From Henckelia pumila (Eukaryota; Streptophyta; Magnoliopsida; Lamiales; Gesneriaceae): DNA of 64,000 bases. The translations under genes were made by a program, and so were the position numbers. Positions within the stretch are counted from its first letter, which is position 1, and the number at the start of each line of letters is the position of its first letter. Location of the stretch: NCBI RefSeq assembly GCF_033568475.1, contig NC_133122.1, positions 67,727,442-67,791,441 on the forward strand, read 5' to 3'. Positions 20,689 through 33,443 of this stretch are shown piece by piece. The notes beneath the pieces are model-generated. The model did not search any database, was not told the origin of the DNA, and saw only the letters and a program-made list of their open reading frames with translations.

Positions 20689-23600
20689 ATGGCGAACTAC
20701 GTTGACCAGAGTAGCCATGGTAGTGGAGGTGGATGCTGGGGAGATGACGATCGTGAGCGTCGTCGTGATGAGGATCGTTTCACTGTACGGCGATTTCTGC
20801 AGATGGGTCCTAAGCCCCTTGTTGGAGGTGAGTCTACGGAGGATGCGGAGAACTGGTTAGACCGTATGGAGACGACTTTTCAAACTTACCACTGCACCGA
20901 GGAGCAGAAGATGGAGACCCTTGGCTATCTTCTGGATGGGCGAGCCCGTAGGTGGTGGAGGTTTACTTCTGTACCCTTTATTGCGGCGAGAGGAGTGGCC
21001 ACCTGGGTCGAGTTCCGCACAGCTTTTCAGAAGCTGTATTTTCCTCCTGCACTCCGTCAGTCGAAGACAGGTGAGCTACTGAGTCTGCGACAGGGAGCCA
21101 TGTCTATTGATGAGTATCAGTAGAAGTTCTTTGATCTGCTATCCTATTGCCCCGAGATTGCTGACAGCTCTGGAATGAAGTATAATCTGTTCCTTCAGGG
21201 CCTTAACCCTGAGATCATGACCATGTGGCGGTTGGCGACGACATGTCCTACGAGGGTTTGGTGAGCCGTTGTCACCAGGCGGAGGACAGCATTCGGCGGA
21301 ACAGGTCTTTTCCTCAGTCGAGGCCTGCTAGTTCTTTGGGTCCCCGTGCCCAATCTTTCAAGAAGTCTGGATCTACTTCTTCTTCTGGTTTTGGAGGTGT
21401 TGTCCGTTTCGATAAGAAGGACAAATGTGATCACTATGGGAAGAACCATCCATCCGACAAGTGCCATAGAGCTTCTGGAGCTTGTTTCCGTTGTGGAGAG
21501 ACTGGTCATATCCGGAGGGATTGTCCACTATCTGGGGGAGGAGGTTCTGGTTCTGGTTCAGGATCTGGTTCTCAGGCTACCGTTCAGCAGAGGACGCAGG
21601 GACAGCCTGCTGGGATTTCTCATTTGAGGCCATGAGCTTCTGGCCAGGTGTTTGCCCTGAAACATGATCAGGCAGTGGAGGAGAATGAGAAAGTCATCGC
21701 AGGTACATTTCTGCTTTATGGTATACCTGCTCTTGTAATTATTGACACTGGTGCATCTTATTCCTTCATTTTTGCATGTTTTGTTAAGAGGCATAAGTTA
21801 CCATGCATTGCACTAGACGTAGTGATGTCTGTTTTTACTCCGACGGGCCAACCTGCTTTGGCTAAGCGTCTAGTGATAGGTTGCCCTTTAGAATTCGAAG
21901 GGAACATTCTGTTAGCGAATCTCATGGTCCTGGCGATGGACGTATTTGATTGCATTCTGGGAATAGATATGTTGACTACCTATCGAGCTTCAGTGGACTG
22001 CTATCAGAGATTAGTACGCTTTCATCCGGAGGGGAGTGAGAGCTGGTTTTTCTATGGAGAGGGAGCGCGACCCCCAATGCCTTTGGTATCAGCTTTGAGA
22101 GCCTGTCGAGCTCTAGAGTCTGGCGGGGAAAGATACCTTATCTATGCAGTTGATTTGTCCGCTGAGAGCATTGGGATAGAGAGTATTCCTGTTGTAGATA
22201 AATTTCCAGATGTTTTTCCTGATGAGATTTCGGGTTTTCCTCCTACTAGGGAAGTCGAGTTTGGCATAGAGTTGATGCCGGGTACTTCACCTATTTCTCG
22301 AGCACCGTATCATCTGGCTCCGTCAGAGATGCGTGAATTGAAGAATCAGCTACAAGATCTTTTGGACAAGGGGTACATTCGTCCTAGTGTATCTCCTTGG
22401 GGAGCTCCTGTTCTTTTTGTAAAGAAGAAGGATGGGTCGATGCGTCTGTGCATTGACTATCGGCAGCTGAATCGAGTCACTGTGAAGAACAATTATCCGT
22501 TGCCTCGTATTGATGACTTGTTTGATCAGCTGCAGGGCACGTCAGTTTACTCCAAGATTGACTTGAAATCTGGGTATCATCAGTTGAGAGTCTGTGATCA
22601 GGACGTAGCCAAGACTGCATTCCGTACTCGCTATGGGCATTACGAGTTTCTAGTGATGCCATTTGGTTTGACTAATGCGCCGGCTATATTCATGGATCTG
22701 ATGAACCGTGTCTTCAGGGAGTATTTGGACAAGTTTGTCGTGGTCTTCATTGACGACATCTTGGTGTATTCGCGTAATACGAAAGAGCATGTTTCTCACT
22801 TGCGGTTGGTACTTCAGACTATTCGAGATGAGCAGTTGTACGCCAAGCTGAGCAAGTGTGAGTTTTGGATAGATCGAGTGGTCTTTCTTGGCCATATCAT
22901 ATCCAGGGAGGGGATTTCTGTTGATCCAAGCAAGATTGAGGCGGTGCTTAATTGGTCGCGTCCGACGACAGTTGCTGAGATCTGTAGTTTTCTGGGTGGG
23001 TCTAGCAGGGTATTATCGTCGTTTCATCCTGAACTTCTCTCAACTAGCTCTTGATGCAGCTTACCCGCAAGGGTGTGGATTTCGAGTGGTCCTCCGAGTG
23101 TGAGGAGAATTTTTGTGAGCTTTGACGGCGGTTGACTTCTGCGCCAGTGTTGGCATTACCGTCAGGATCTGGAGGGTATGTGGTGTACACTGATGCTTCT
23201 CTTCAGGGGTTAGGTTATGTCCTGACTCAGAAGGGGCATGTGATCGCATACGCGTCTAGACAGCTGAAGCTTCACGAGGACAACTACCCAGTCCATGATT
23301 TGGAGTTAGCAGCCATTGTGTTCGCTTTGAAGATCTGGCGTCATTATCTGTATGGCGAGAAATTTGAGATCTTCACAGACCATAAGAGTCTCAAGTACTT
23401 GTTCACTCAGGCGGAGTTGAACATGAGGCAGAGACGTTGGATGGACTTGCTTAAGGACTATGATTGCGAGATTAAGTACCATCCGGGAGCTGCTAATCTC
23501 ACCGCTGATGCTTTGAGTCGCAAGGTACGACTATCCGCACTTCAAACTTGTTCGATGTCTAGTGCGATCAGTGACTGTTGTACTTCAGGATATACCTTCA

Positions 23601-25068
23601 AGCATAAGAAAGGTATGCAAAGTATCCATATGTTTGCAATATTATCTGAGCCAGCTTTGTATTCGCGGATTCGAGATGCTCAGATGTCTGATTCAAAGAC
23701 CCAGTGTTTAGCTCGTCTAGCTAATGAGGGTAGCTCGTCTGGATTTCATTATCAGTCAGATGACTTTCTGTGTTTGTTTGGTAGGCTTGTGATTCCGCAG
23801 GATGAAGAGTTGCGAGAGGAGATTTTGTCTCAGGCGCATCGCACTAAGTTGAGTATTCATCCTGGGAGCAACAAGATGTACAAGGATCTACGTACTCGTT
23901 TCTGGTGGAAGGGAATGAAACGCAGTGTTTATCAGTTTGTTTCGAGATGTTTGTTGTGTCAACAGGTCAAGGCAGAGCACCGACGACCTGGAGGATTGCT
24001 TCACAGTCTGCCTATTCCTGAATGGAAATGGAAGTTTATCACAATGGACTTTGTGACCCATTTACCGGTATCCCCGAGGAACTGTGATACTATCTGGGTT
24101 GTGGTGGACCGACTCACCAAGTCAGCGCATTTCATTGCCTATAGCCGGGAATACAATGTGGATCGTATGGCTCGGTTGTACATTCAGGAGATCGTTCGAC
24201 TTCATGGAGTGTCAGCAATCGGAACCCCAGGTTTACTTCTAGATTCTGGGGGAGTGTTCAGCGTGCGATGGGTACTACTCTCAGTTTGAGTACTGCCTAT
24301 CATCCGGAGACTGATGGTCAGTCAGAGCGCACTATCCGTACTTTGGAGGATATGCTTAGAGCGTGCATCATGGATTTTGGTTCAGCCTGGCAGGATCATT
24401 TGCCATTGATCGAGTTCGCATACAACAACAACTATCATACTAGCATTGGGATGACACTTTTTGAGGCGTTGTACGGGCGACGTTGTCGTACTCCACTCTT
24501 CTGGGAAGAAGTGGGGGAGAGACAGGCTGAGGGACTGGAGTTTATCCAACAGGCGATAGACATTGTTGATCAGATCAAGAAACGGATTAAGACTGTACAG
24601 GATCGTCAGGCCAGCTATGCTAACACTAAGCGTAGGCCTTTGCAGTTCGATGTCGGGGAGAAAGTGTTTCTGAGAGTGTCACCTTTCCGCAAGATTCTCA
24701 GATTTGGCCTTAAGGGCAAGTTGTCTCCCAGGTTTATCGGTCCGTTTGAGATCTTGGAGAGCATTGGTGATTTGGCTTATCGACTAGCTTTGCCACCGCA
24801 TCTTTCCAGTATTTACGACGTGTTCCACATATCTCTGTTGCGACGGTATGTGGCGGATGAGTCTCATATTCTGCAGCGGTCTGAGGTTCAGGTGAGCAAG
24901 GATTTGACCTATGTTGAGAAACCTATTCGTATCCTGGATTATAAGGATAAGGTTTTGCGAAACAAATTCATTCATCTGGTTTTAGTTCAGTGGCAGCGCC
25001 GAGGCACTGAGGAAGCTACTTGGGAACTTGAGGACAGGATGCGTGAAGACCATCCTGAGTTGTTTTGA
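20689..25068 (+). pseudogene. A1 gag-pol, pseudogene
   Basis: Gag begins MANYVDQSSHG and has the retrotransposon-gag core and two zinc knuckles. Protease (IDTGASYSF), RT ([11 protein letters not shown]), RNase H ([12 protein letters not shown]), integrase and a chromodomain-like end ([10 protein letters not shown]) follow. Comparison with A2 locates the breaks: TAG at 21121, a one-base deletion near 21217, TGA at 21633, a four-base duplication near 22995, a small deletion near 23050, a TGA near 23122, and a deletion of about a dozen bases near 24210 that removes the SDRD region carrying the second catalytic Asp of integrase. Several stops are C-to-T changes. Confidence 0.9.
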
Positions 25069-25201
25069 TTTCATTCTTAAGTTGTATTCAGTTGCAAACT
25101 CTGTAAATGTTTGATTTGAATAAAGAATGTTTCTGATTTCTGTATTACATTCAGTACTTAAGATCTGATTTCGAGGACGAAATATCTTAAGTGGGGGAGA
25201 A

Positions 25202-26547
25202 TGTAGCAGCCCGTAACCAAAATCAGTAATTAAGAAATTAATCATAATTACTTGGGAAGAGTTCGGAAGCTCCGAAGGTGAGTTCGGAAGCTCCGAAGGT
25301 GAGTTCGGAAGCTCCGAACCGGATCGGAAGCTCCGATGAGCGATCGGAGGCACCGATGATATTACGTCATCCATGACGTGTGGTTGGATCGGAAGCTCCG
25401 ATCAGGATCGGAAGCTCCGATCACCCCTATCCGAAGTCAACAAGTGATATTTTGACATGTGGCAGATCAGGAAGTTCGAAAGCTCCGATGTCAGGATCGG
25501 ATGTTCCGATCGAGGTTCGGACATTCCGATCAAGGATCGGAGGCTCCGATCGTTGTCTATAAATAGAAGGCCGAGAATTCACTTTCAATTGCCAATTCCG
25601 GATTTCCTCTCTACTCCAGTTGTATTCGAGTTGTTCTAGCCTTCTTAGGCTTGACCCGGGAGTCGTCAAGGCGTTCGATAGTCGTAGTGGAGTTGTGCCC
25701 AAGTTCTGGAGGCATCGACGTCAAAGGGCTAACGACGGACGAAGGTATAGCTTTTGCTTCCTATAAATATTTAGGAGTATGCAATAGCTTAGTTAAGGCT
25801 TTTAGAGCACTTTAATGATAGTAGTATCATTTGGCAGTATAGAGCAGACTATAGGCGTGGACCTAGAGTTGGTAGAGCTTGCACTGATTTGAGGTACGGA
25901 AATAATGTTCGAGATATCCTGACTGAGTATGCATGTATTATGTGACTGCATGGTTTATATGTCATTGATTTATGCTGCATTCATTTGCATACTTAGCTAT
26001 CTCCTTCGAGATGTCTGTTAGTAGGGTTTTTTCCTATCCTGTTAGTGGTTGGACTTCCATCGATTTGGGTCCGGCATATCCACTGGTATTATGGTATGGG
26101 AGCCACCTCCTGAAGCGACGGCACATCGTGCTACATACCAGGGCCCGGTCTGTCTGTGTTATCTGATCCTTGACCTCGAGTTTATAGGGAGTTCACTTTG
26201 CATGCATGTATACTCACACTCTCGTGCTGAGCATTTTATGCTCATGTCTCGTACTCTGTGTTTCTGACACCCTATTCCATGGGGTAGATTTGCGATTGGA
26301 CGGGGCTGGTAGATCCAAGAGGGGCTAGACAGTGGTTGGTCAGCTGGAGCTTCTCCTAGGTTTTTATTTCTGTTGTTATAATACAGTTGTTCTATCTGGT
26401 TGTATAATATTTGGGTATTTACAGATTCCTTTACTTGAGATTGTATAATGTTTATGGTTTCCGCAGTTTTATTCTGATATCCATTTAATTAAGTTAATTG
26501 CATGCCTAAGTTCTGTTTAGTAGGTGATCTAGGTAAGGGTCACTACA
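25202..26547 (+). repeat. 3' LTR of A1
   Basis: Preceded by AGTGGGGGAGAA, a polypurine tract, and by TTTCGAGGACGAA at 25169-25181. The U3 array (25258-25558) has more GGAAGCTCCGA units than the 5' copy. The TATA box CTATAAATAG is intact near 25557. Confidence 0.9.
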
Positions 26548-27395
26548 AAAATGGAGGTTACTAGCCGTGAAGAATAGATGATCGAATACTGTAAGTGGGC
26601 TTCTACCTTTCTTTTGTGTGATATAAGTTTCTACACTTCTATTTATTTTTGTGTGTGAGTTAAGTTTTATAAAATAAATAATTATGCTTTTGAAAATTTG
26701 ATCGGCATGATACGTATATTCTTTCCACTTTGATATATATTATTTGTTGGATATTCGTGATATTATTTGAAGCATGTTAGAATTATTTGGAAATATTTGA
26801 GATGCACTGTTGAGAGTCAAATTAGAAATGATTAAAAAATTTCCGATTATTTGATTTGATATGGCCCTGATGTGGTGGGTTATAATAACCGTTCCTTTGG
26901 CCTCGCCCCTTAGAGGAGTAACATATGGAGACTGATTAGTAGAACCACGGAAAATAAGATAATTAACAGGGCAATATTTTCTTCGTATTTGTGTCAGATT
27001 CAACATGCTTATTTTGTTTCGAGATAATGAAATATACATTTGTACATGTATATATATTTTTGGTTTTTATCGTGTTCGATCGGCCCCCACTTGCTGAGTG
27101 TTTTTCAAAACACTCACCCCCTTACTTTCCTTCCAGATACCGAAGAACAGTTAGAAGAGGATGAACAATATGCATTCTGGGGTTGGTGATCATTTTGAAG
27201 TTTTATTAGTAGTTATTTTCCGTTATTTTGTCGCTTCCGATATTGTCGTATTTCCTATTTTGTAAAGACATATTTGATTATGTAAAAGACTGGTTGAAGG
27301 CTATTTTCTATACTACGTGGCTTGTTGTTTTACAATTCGAAATGTTAAATAACGTCGATGTCAACTAGGCCTGGTTTTGGGGCGTGACATTTTTT

Positions 27396-27410
27396 TGGTA
27401 TCAAAGCCGC
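27396..27410 (+). promoter_or_regulatory. Chromovirus B primer-binding site (tRNA-Met type)
   Basis: TGGTATCAAAGCCGC begins six bases after the LTR end. It matches TGGTATCAGAGC with one change. Confidence 0.8.
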
Positions 27411-27833
27411 CAGGTTCATAATCCGGGTGAGAATTCTATAGAAAATTTTTGACATTTTCTCATATAGGCCAAGAGGCCAATGTAGTCCCCTCCGAAACGA
27501 TCTCACGAATCAAAGTCAATGAGGAAACTTTTATTTCGGCCGAACTAAATCGTTTAGGCCTCCGAAATCGCGTTTTTGCCGTTTTAGGAAAGATTTAGAA
27601 TGCTTATAATTTTTTATAGAAAACTCGAAATCCAATTCCGTCGATTGTGTCATGATCCTCACAATCGACAATTTCAGCTCAACTAAAATCTCAAAATTTT
27701 CCATTTTTGGAAAATTTTTCCGAAAAGTCTCGTTTCGTTTGTAATTATTGAAACTGTTCATGTGTTGTTTAATTTCTGATTTCTGATATTTTGTTCTAAG
27801 TCTTGCCTTTCCATTTTTTTTCTTTCAGGAAAT

Positions 27834-28536
27834 GGCGCCAAGTTTCCCTCATACCCGTGCCCATTCCATATTTCGCATGAAGCAACTGGTTATTGATAAC
27901 CAGAAGCATATGATTACTTGACTTTGTGCTAAAGTTGTTACTGCTAGGAGTGAACAGCGTGAGTGGGAGAAGAGGGCCAAAAAATACTTCTATGAGTTAG
28001 AGCAAGTGAGGGGGGTGGGGGGGGGGGGGATAACATATATATACCTCCGTGATGACATGGACCTTAATCACTTTCATGAAGAAGCTCTGCGTAACCAAGT
28101 GATTAAGTCTAAAGAGGAGCATAACAAGACGAAAGGAAAAATGGAGGCAGCCAAGATAGAGCATAAGCAGACGAAAGACTAATTGGGGACAACACAGGAC
28201 ACCATAGCAGAACTATCTGGTGTTGTTAGCCACTTGACTAAACAAGTGGATCATGAGAAATAGTTGAGGCAGTAGTCCTGCGCCGAACATGTGCAGAGTC
28301 ATCAACAGATGCGGGATTGCATCCAGCAGCTGGAAGCTCAAGTCCAGCAGTTGCAGGGTACAGTGGCAAACTTGAATAATCATAATGCCATTTTACTCCA
28401 GGCCGTAAATCAACTGCAAGAAGAGGATTCCGAGGAGGAACCCGAGGAGGAACCCGAGGAGGATCCGGAAAATATAAAGGTCGAGGAGGAGCCCGTCGAT
28501 GCTGTGGGGGATGAAGAAGTTATAGACTTAGATTAG
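27834..28536 (+). pseudogene. Extra ORF upstream of gag in B, coiled coil with acidic tail
   Basis: An ATG at 27834 opens a basic stretch (MAPSFPHTRAHSIF) that meets a TGA near 27919. Charged helical sequence continues in broken form through a G-rich run (28011-28029). From 28291 there is an open 81-codon piece: QQLEAQVQQLQGTVANLNN (a coiled coil), then an acidic repeat of Glu-Glu-Pro, ending EEVIDLD. It precedes gag by about 220 bases. Some plant chromoviruses carry an additional 5' ORF of unknown role; this is a decayed example. It could also be the displaced start of gag. Confidence 0.5.
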
Positions 28537-28754
28537 TATGGATGCATTAGTTTTTGTTTAGCTATGTTTTCTTGTCACTTATTTCCAATTCATTTGTTGC
28601 TTTAAATTCCAAAACTATCAGTTGTTATTTCAATTCAGTTGTTATTCTGAAATTCAATGAATGGTCTTTTGTTTACCTATGTGTCCAACTTGTTCAGTTA
28701 TGCTTCTAATCCATAAATCTATCAGAATCTTAGAAACTTTTACGTGTGTAGGAC

Positions 28755-30948
28755 ATGGACGAGAGACCTGTACGCAACAACCGTAACCCGCGCTATAGAA
28801 ACCGTAACAACAACAATGAAGGGAACCCTCCACCGCCGCCTCCACCACCACCACCGCAAGGGTTAGGCCTAAATCATGCTGACTTGGCGGCTATAGCGGC
28901 CATTATGGCTAACACCCTTCAAGGGTTGGGAAACCCGCCTACAAATGGAAATTAACCACCACAGGCAGTACCACAGGTGCATGGGGTGAAGTATCATTAT
29001 GAGTCACTGAGAAAGAACCGAGCCCAAACCTTTAAAGGAGATCCAGATCCTGAGGTTGACAAATATTGGCTCAAGAATATCGAGACTCAAATCCGCCTAC
29101 TCGAGATCCCTGATGAGTTTAAGGTGGATGTAGTGACACCTTTATTGGAAGAAAAAACAGCCAAGTGGTGGGAGGCAGTTTCACCACCTATTATAGCAGC
29201 TGGTCCAATCATGTGGCAACAATTTAAGGATACGTTCTTGAAACAGTACTATCCAACCGAAGTTAAACTGCAGAAATTGAGTGATTTTAAAAGTTTTACT
29301 CAAACTCCGGATATGCCAGTGGTTGAATACACATCAAAATTCAACTCACTTGGGAAATATGCTCCTAAAATTATGGCGGATGATATTCTGAAGATGCACC
29401 ATTACAAACGAGGTTTAAGCAGCCGTATTCAGACAGCGTTAGCAGTATACCAAGCCACAAGCTTTGCTGATCTAATGGGAGCAGCAATTCGAGCTGAGAC
29501 CGACATCAATTGAAGAGAAGATGAAAAAAAGAATAAGAGGCCTCTCTCTGGCCAATATTCTCAAGGAAAGCAGCCATACAGGAAACCCAATCAGCCTAGT
29601 GGAGTAACCAAGAACGCTTTTACCGGCTACAACTATCAAGAAGCCAAGATGTGCCCTACCTACAATACTCGTCATCCTGGAGAATGTCAGAAGAAGTTTG
29701 GAGCATGCTTTAATTGTGGGAAGCTTGGACATAGAATTGCTGAATGTCCCAAGCCAGTGAAGAGAGGGACAAGATCAAATGTAGATGCTACATTCAACAA
29801 ACCAAAGGATCACAAGGAGAATAAACCTAACGCACGTGTGTTTTCCCTAACTCAAGAGGAGGCAGGAAAATCTAACTATGTCGTGGTAGGTACCATCTTA
29901 ATCAACCAATCTCCTGCTTATGTGTTGTTTGATTGTGGTGCTATGCATTCGTTTATATCTAAGAGGTTTGCTAAGAAGTTAGGAATTATTCCTGAAATAC
30001 TTGTGGAACCTTTTAGGGTAGCAACTCCCACTAGTAAAGCAATTGAAACTCATAGGGTACACCGAGATTGCATAATGGGTATCAGTGAACACGTATTTCA
30101 AGCTGAACTGATTCAACTAAGCATGGTAGAATTTGATGCCATTCTAGGGATGGATTGGCTAGCAAATAATCATGCATTAGTTGATTGTCGCATGAAGAAT
30201 GTCAAACTGCGAACTTCAAACCTCGACGAAGTCATTTATCATGGTAAAACCAAGGAGCAGAAGTCTCTTTCATCTGCTTCTCAAGCTTGGAAAGCTATGA
30301 AAAATGGAGAAGAAGTATACCTAGCCGTAGTAGATGAGGTAAAGGAAGAAGTTACACTTGCATTAGAAGAGATTCCGGTAGTAAAAGAGTTTTCAGATGT
30401 GTTCCCTGAAGAACTCCCTGGAGTAATTCCTGACCGCGAGGTGGAATTTGAGATTAATCTAGTACCCGGTGCTGCACCTATCTCAAAAGCACCATATCGA
30501 ATGGCTCTAGCGGAATTGAAAGAATTAAAAGAGCAACTGCAAGAATTGTTGGATAAAAAGCAAATACAACCAAGCGCATCTCCTTGGGGAGCCCCGGTCC
30601 TATTTGTGAAGAAGAAAGATGAGAGTATGAGGTTGTGTATCGACTATCGAGAAGTCAATAAGATCACAATCAAGAACAAGTACCCCCTTCCAAGAATTGA
30701 TGATTTGTTTGACCAACTCAAAGGAGCTACAGTCTTTTCCAAGCTCGATCTAAGGTCAGGCTATCACCAATTGAAAGTCAAGGTAGAAGACGTTCCGAAA
30801 ACAGCTTTTCGGACAAGGTATGAGCATTACAAATTCATGGTGATGCCTTTCGGGTTAACCAATGCACCGGCAGCATTCATGGACCTCATGAATAGAGTGT
30901 GCAAGCCGTCCCTCGACAAGTTTGTGGTGGTGTTTATTGACGACATCC
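28755..30948 (+). pseudogene. Chromovirus B gag, protease and first part of RT
   Basis: One reading frame with two in-frame stops (TAA 28953, TGA 29511), both explicable as C-to-T changes of CAA and CGA. The N-terminus is Asn/Arg-rich followed by a run of ten prolines. Gag core: TAKWWEAVSPP and FLKQYYPTEVKLQKL. Zinc knuckle [14 protein letters not shown] near 29706. Protease reads [11 protein letters not shown] where the family has D-T-G-A-S, so two residues of the active-site loop are changed. RT runs from [10 protein letters not shown] to VVFIDDIL, where a solo LTR interrupts it exactly at the catalytic loop. The continuation is at 40147. Confidence 0.88.
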
Positions 30949-32037
30949 TGAAAGAGTAGGTGCCCGGTTAGCCAACTTGTGGCTAAGGGCTTTTATGACT
31001 CTATGTAAAACAATCTTTTGTTTAATATAATTTACACTTTTATAATGGCATTGACTTTATCTTTCTTCATATTGTTATATTATGATATACTATTGTTGTT
31101 TTGATAAAGACCTTGAATATACTATAGTGTATGTAAGATGTGGTAGCACATGGGGATGGCTATCATGAAACACATCTTATAGTCACTGTATATTCTAAAC
31201 TGTTCCTAGTCAATTGAGCCGTCCGCAAATAAGGATAAAGATCGCTCGAGATTGAGACTAGCATTTGCGATGCCGAGTACCACGTTTCATTGGTATGGAA
31301 CATAGAGATGTTCAAAGCATGCAAATGGATATTCATATGATGAATGATCGAACTACCCTATTCGGACTTTTCAAGTGGTTATCACTTATCGAGTGAATAA
31401 AGTCCGCGGTTTTGGTTGTACACCATTAGTCCTTATTACTTGAAACATCATTGAGACTCTATATGCTAGTACTGTACTTTGACTCGTTTACGGACTCTAT
31501 TGGGGTCATCAGGTGTCGGGATTGGGTACAATTACGACACATATAGGAGTCGATGCTTTGTTGTCAAGGATTCACCACATACTTGCGAGTGTGGATATCC
31601 TATGCGATTTGAGGAGATATTAGTGTGACGAATCTCTGGCCAGAGTACATGATGTGTTTTAGGTTACTTGGTGTTCCTAGTAACACATGCGATGTCACTA
31701 ATAGATCTCCAAGATGTTATGCATAGTTATCGAATCTCGAACGACTCTCGATGCACCAATGGTTGTTGATTCGATCGGGATATTTGGTTGAAGGGACCGT
31801 ACTGTACGCTAACCAAAATCTACTGGTTCTTGCAGGCACTATCAGTAATACCTAGGGAATCATGGGGCGATGTTGCTAGGCGCTCTTACCATGATTCGAT
31901 GGGTAAGTCGGAAATTGTTGTTCCGAGTCACAAGGAGTTGTGAGCCCACGGCTAGCTGTATTCCTGAACCATTGAGGGTTACACAAGTAATGGATTACTA
32001 AAACCCCGTAGAGATAGTTAAATTTAAAGAGTTAAAT

Positions 32038-33377
32038 TGTAGTAGCCCGAACCCTAATTGAGTAATTAAGGATTAATGCTAATTAAATAAATTGGGGATT
32101 GGACGGATCGGAAGCTCCGAAGGGACGATCGAAAGCTCCGATCGGGATCGGAAGCTCCGATGAGCGATCGGAGGCACCGATCGATATTACGTCATCCATG
32201 ACGTGTGGCTGGATCGGAAGCTCCGATCAGGACCGGAGGCTCCGATCTCCCCTATCCGGAGTCATCAAGTGATATTTTGACACGTGGCAGATCAGGATCT
32301 TCGGAAGCTCCGATGGCAGGATCGGACGTTCCGATCGAGGTTCGGACGTTCCGATCAGGGATCGGAAGCTCCGATCGTTGTCTATAAATAGAAGGCCGAG
32401 GCTTCATTTCTCCTTGCCAATTCCGGATTTCCTCTCTATTTCTAGTCATATTCGAGCTGTTCTAGTCTTCTTAGGCTTGGTCCGGAGGTCGGAGAGGCGT
32501 TCGATAGTCGTAGCGGAGTTGTGCCCAAGTTCTGAAGGCATCGACATCAAAGGGCTAACGACGGACGCAGGTATAGCTTTGAGCTCCTAAAAATATTTAG
32601 GAGTATGCTATAGCTTAGTTAAGGCTTTTAGGGCGCTATAATGATAGTAGTATCATTTCGCTGTGTAGGCGGACTTTAGGCTTGGACTTAGAGCTGGTAG
32701 TGCCTACCTGGTATTTGAGGTACGAAAGTACTGTTCGAGATATCCTGACTGAGTATGCATGTATTATGTGACTGCATGATTTATGTGCCATGATATTATG
32801 CTGCATTCATTTGCATCTTGCTGTATCTCCTTCGAGATGTCTGTTAGTAGGGTTGTACCCTATCCTGTTAGTGGATTGGACTTCCATCGATTTGGATCCG
32901 GCGTATCCACGGTTATCTCGGTATGGGAGCCACCTCCTGAAGCGACGGCACAGCGTGCTACATACCAGGGCCCGGTCTGTCTCTGTTATCTGATCCTTGA
33001 CCTCGAGTCTATAGGGAGTTCACTTTGCATGCATGTATACTCATACTCTCGCACTGAGCGTTTTATGCTCACGTCTCGTACTCTGTATTTTTTGGACACC
33101 CTATTCCATGGGGCAGGTTTGCGATTGGACGAGGAGGGTGGATCCAGGAGGGGCTAGTCAGTGGTTGGCCAGCTGGAGCTTCGTCTAGGTTTTATTACTG
33201 TTGTTTGGGTTTATACAGCTATTCGATTTGGTTGTATATTATTGGATAATTACAGATTCCTTTTCTTGGGATTGTATAATGTTATTGGTTTCCGCAGTTT
33301 TATTCTGATATCTGTTTTATTAAGTTAATTGCATGCCTAAGTTCTGTTTAGTAGGTGATCCGGGTAAGGGTCACTAC
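32038..33377 (+). repeat. 5' LTR of A2
   Basis: U3 (32104-32380) carries roughly ten ATCGGAAGCTCCGAT-like near-palindromes and GGACGTTCCGATC variants. A TATA box CTATAAATAG at 32382-32391 follows directly after the array. Differs from the 3' LTR by, for example, CGAAAG versus CGGAAG in the second unit. Confidence 0.93.
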
Positions 33378-33381
33378 ATTT

Positions 33382-33396
33382 AGGGTATCAGAGCAT
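33382..33396 (+). promoter_or_regulatory. A2 primer-binding site (tRNA-Met)
   Basis: GGGTATCAGAGCATG lies five bases after the LTR. It matches the tRNA-Met primer site TGGTATCAGAGC except for the first base. Confidence 0.85.
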
Positions 33397-33443
33397 GCAA
33401 AAGATTTCTTGGGATTTAGTCTCATCTTGAGGTATTTTTGTAG

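Larger units (their letters stand above)
19308..26547 (+). mobile_element. Element A1 (Ty3/gypsy chromovirus), decayed, inside the 5' LTR of B
   Basis: LTRs 19308-20613 and 25202-26547 begin TGTAG and end CACTACA. Five-base target duplications AAAAT lie at 19303-19307 and 26548-26552. The unoccupied site is preserved in the 3' LTR of B (about 42595-42615). It belongs to the same family as A2 at 32038, but its coding region is broken in several places and its LTRs differ more from each other than those of A2, so it is older. Confidence 0.92.
19142..27389 (+). repeat. 5' LTR of chromovirus B, split by A1 and internally deleted
   Basis: Two pieces, 19142-19307 and 26548-27389, flank element A1. 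Compared with the 3' LTR the right piece lacks about 540 bases: near 26578 the sequence jumps from AATAGATG to ATCGAATACTG. In the 3' LTR these points are about 42635 and 43172, both carrying ATCGA. The missing part holds the TATA box, so this LTR could no longer drive transcription. Confidence 0.85.

Noticed and set aside
32205..32387. Small ORFs within LTRs (32205-32387, 38162-38344, 32783-33157, 38740-39114, 49839-50183, 56778-57122)
   Set aside because: They occur in pairs because LTRs are duplicated; no domains and no coding signature.
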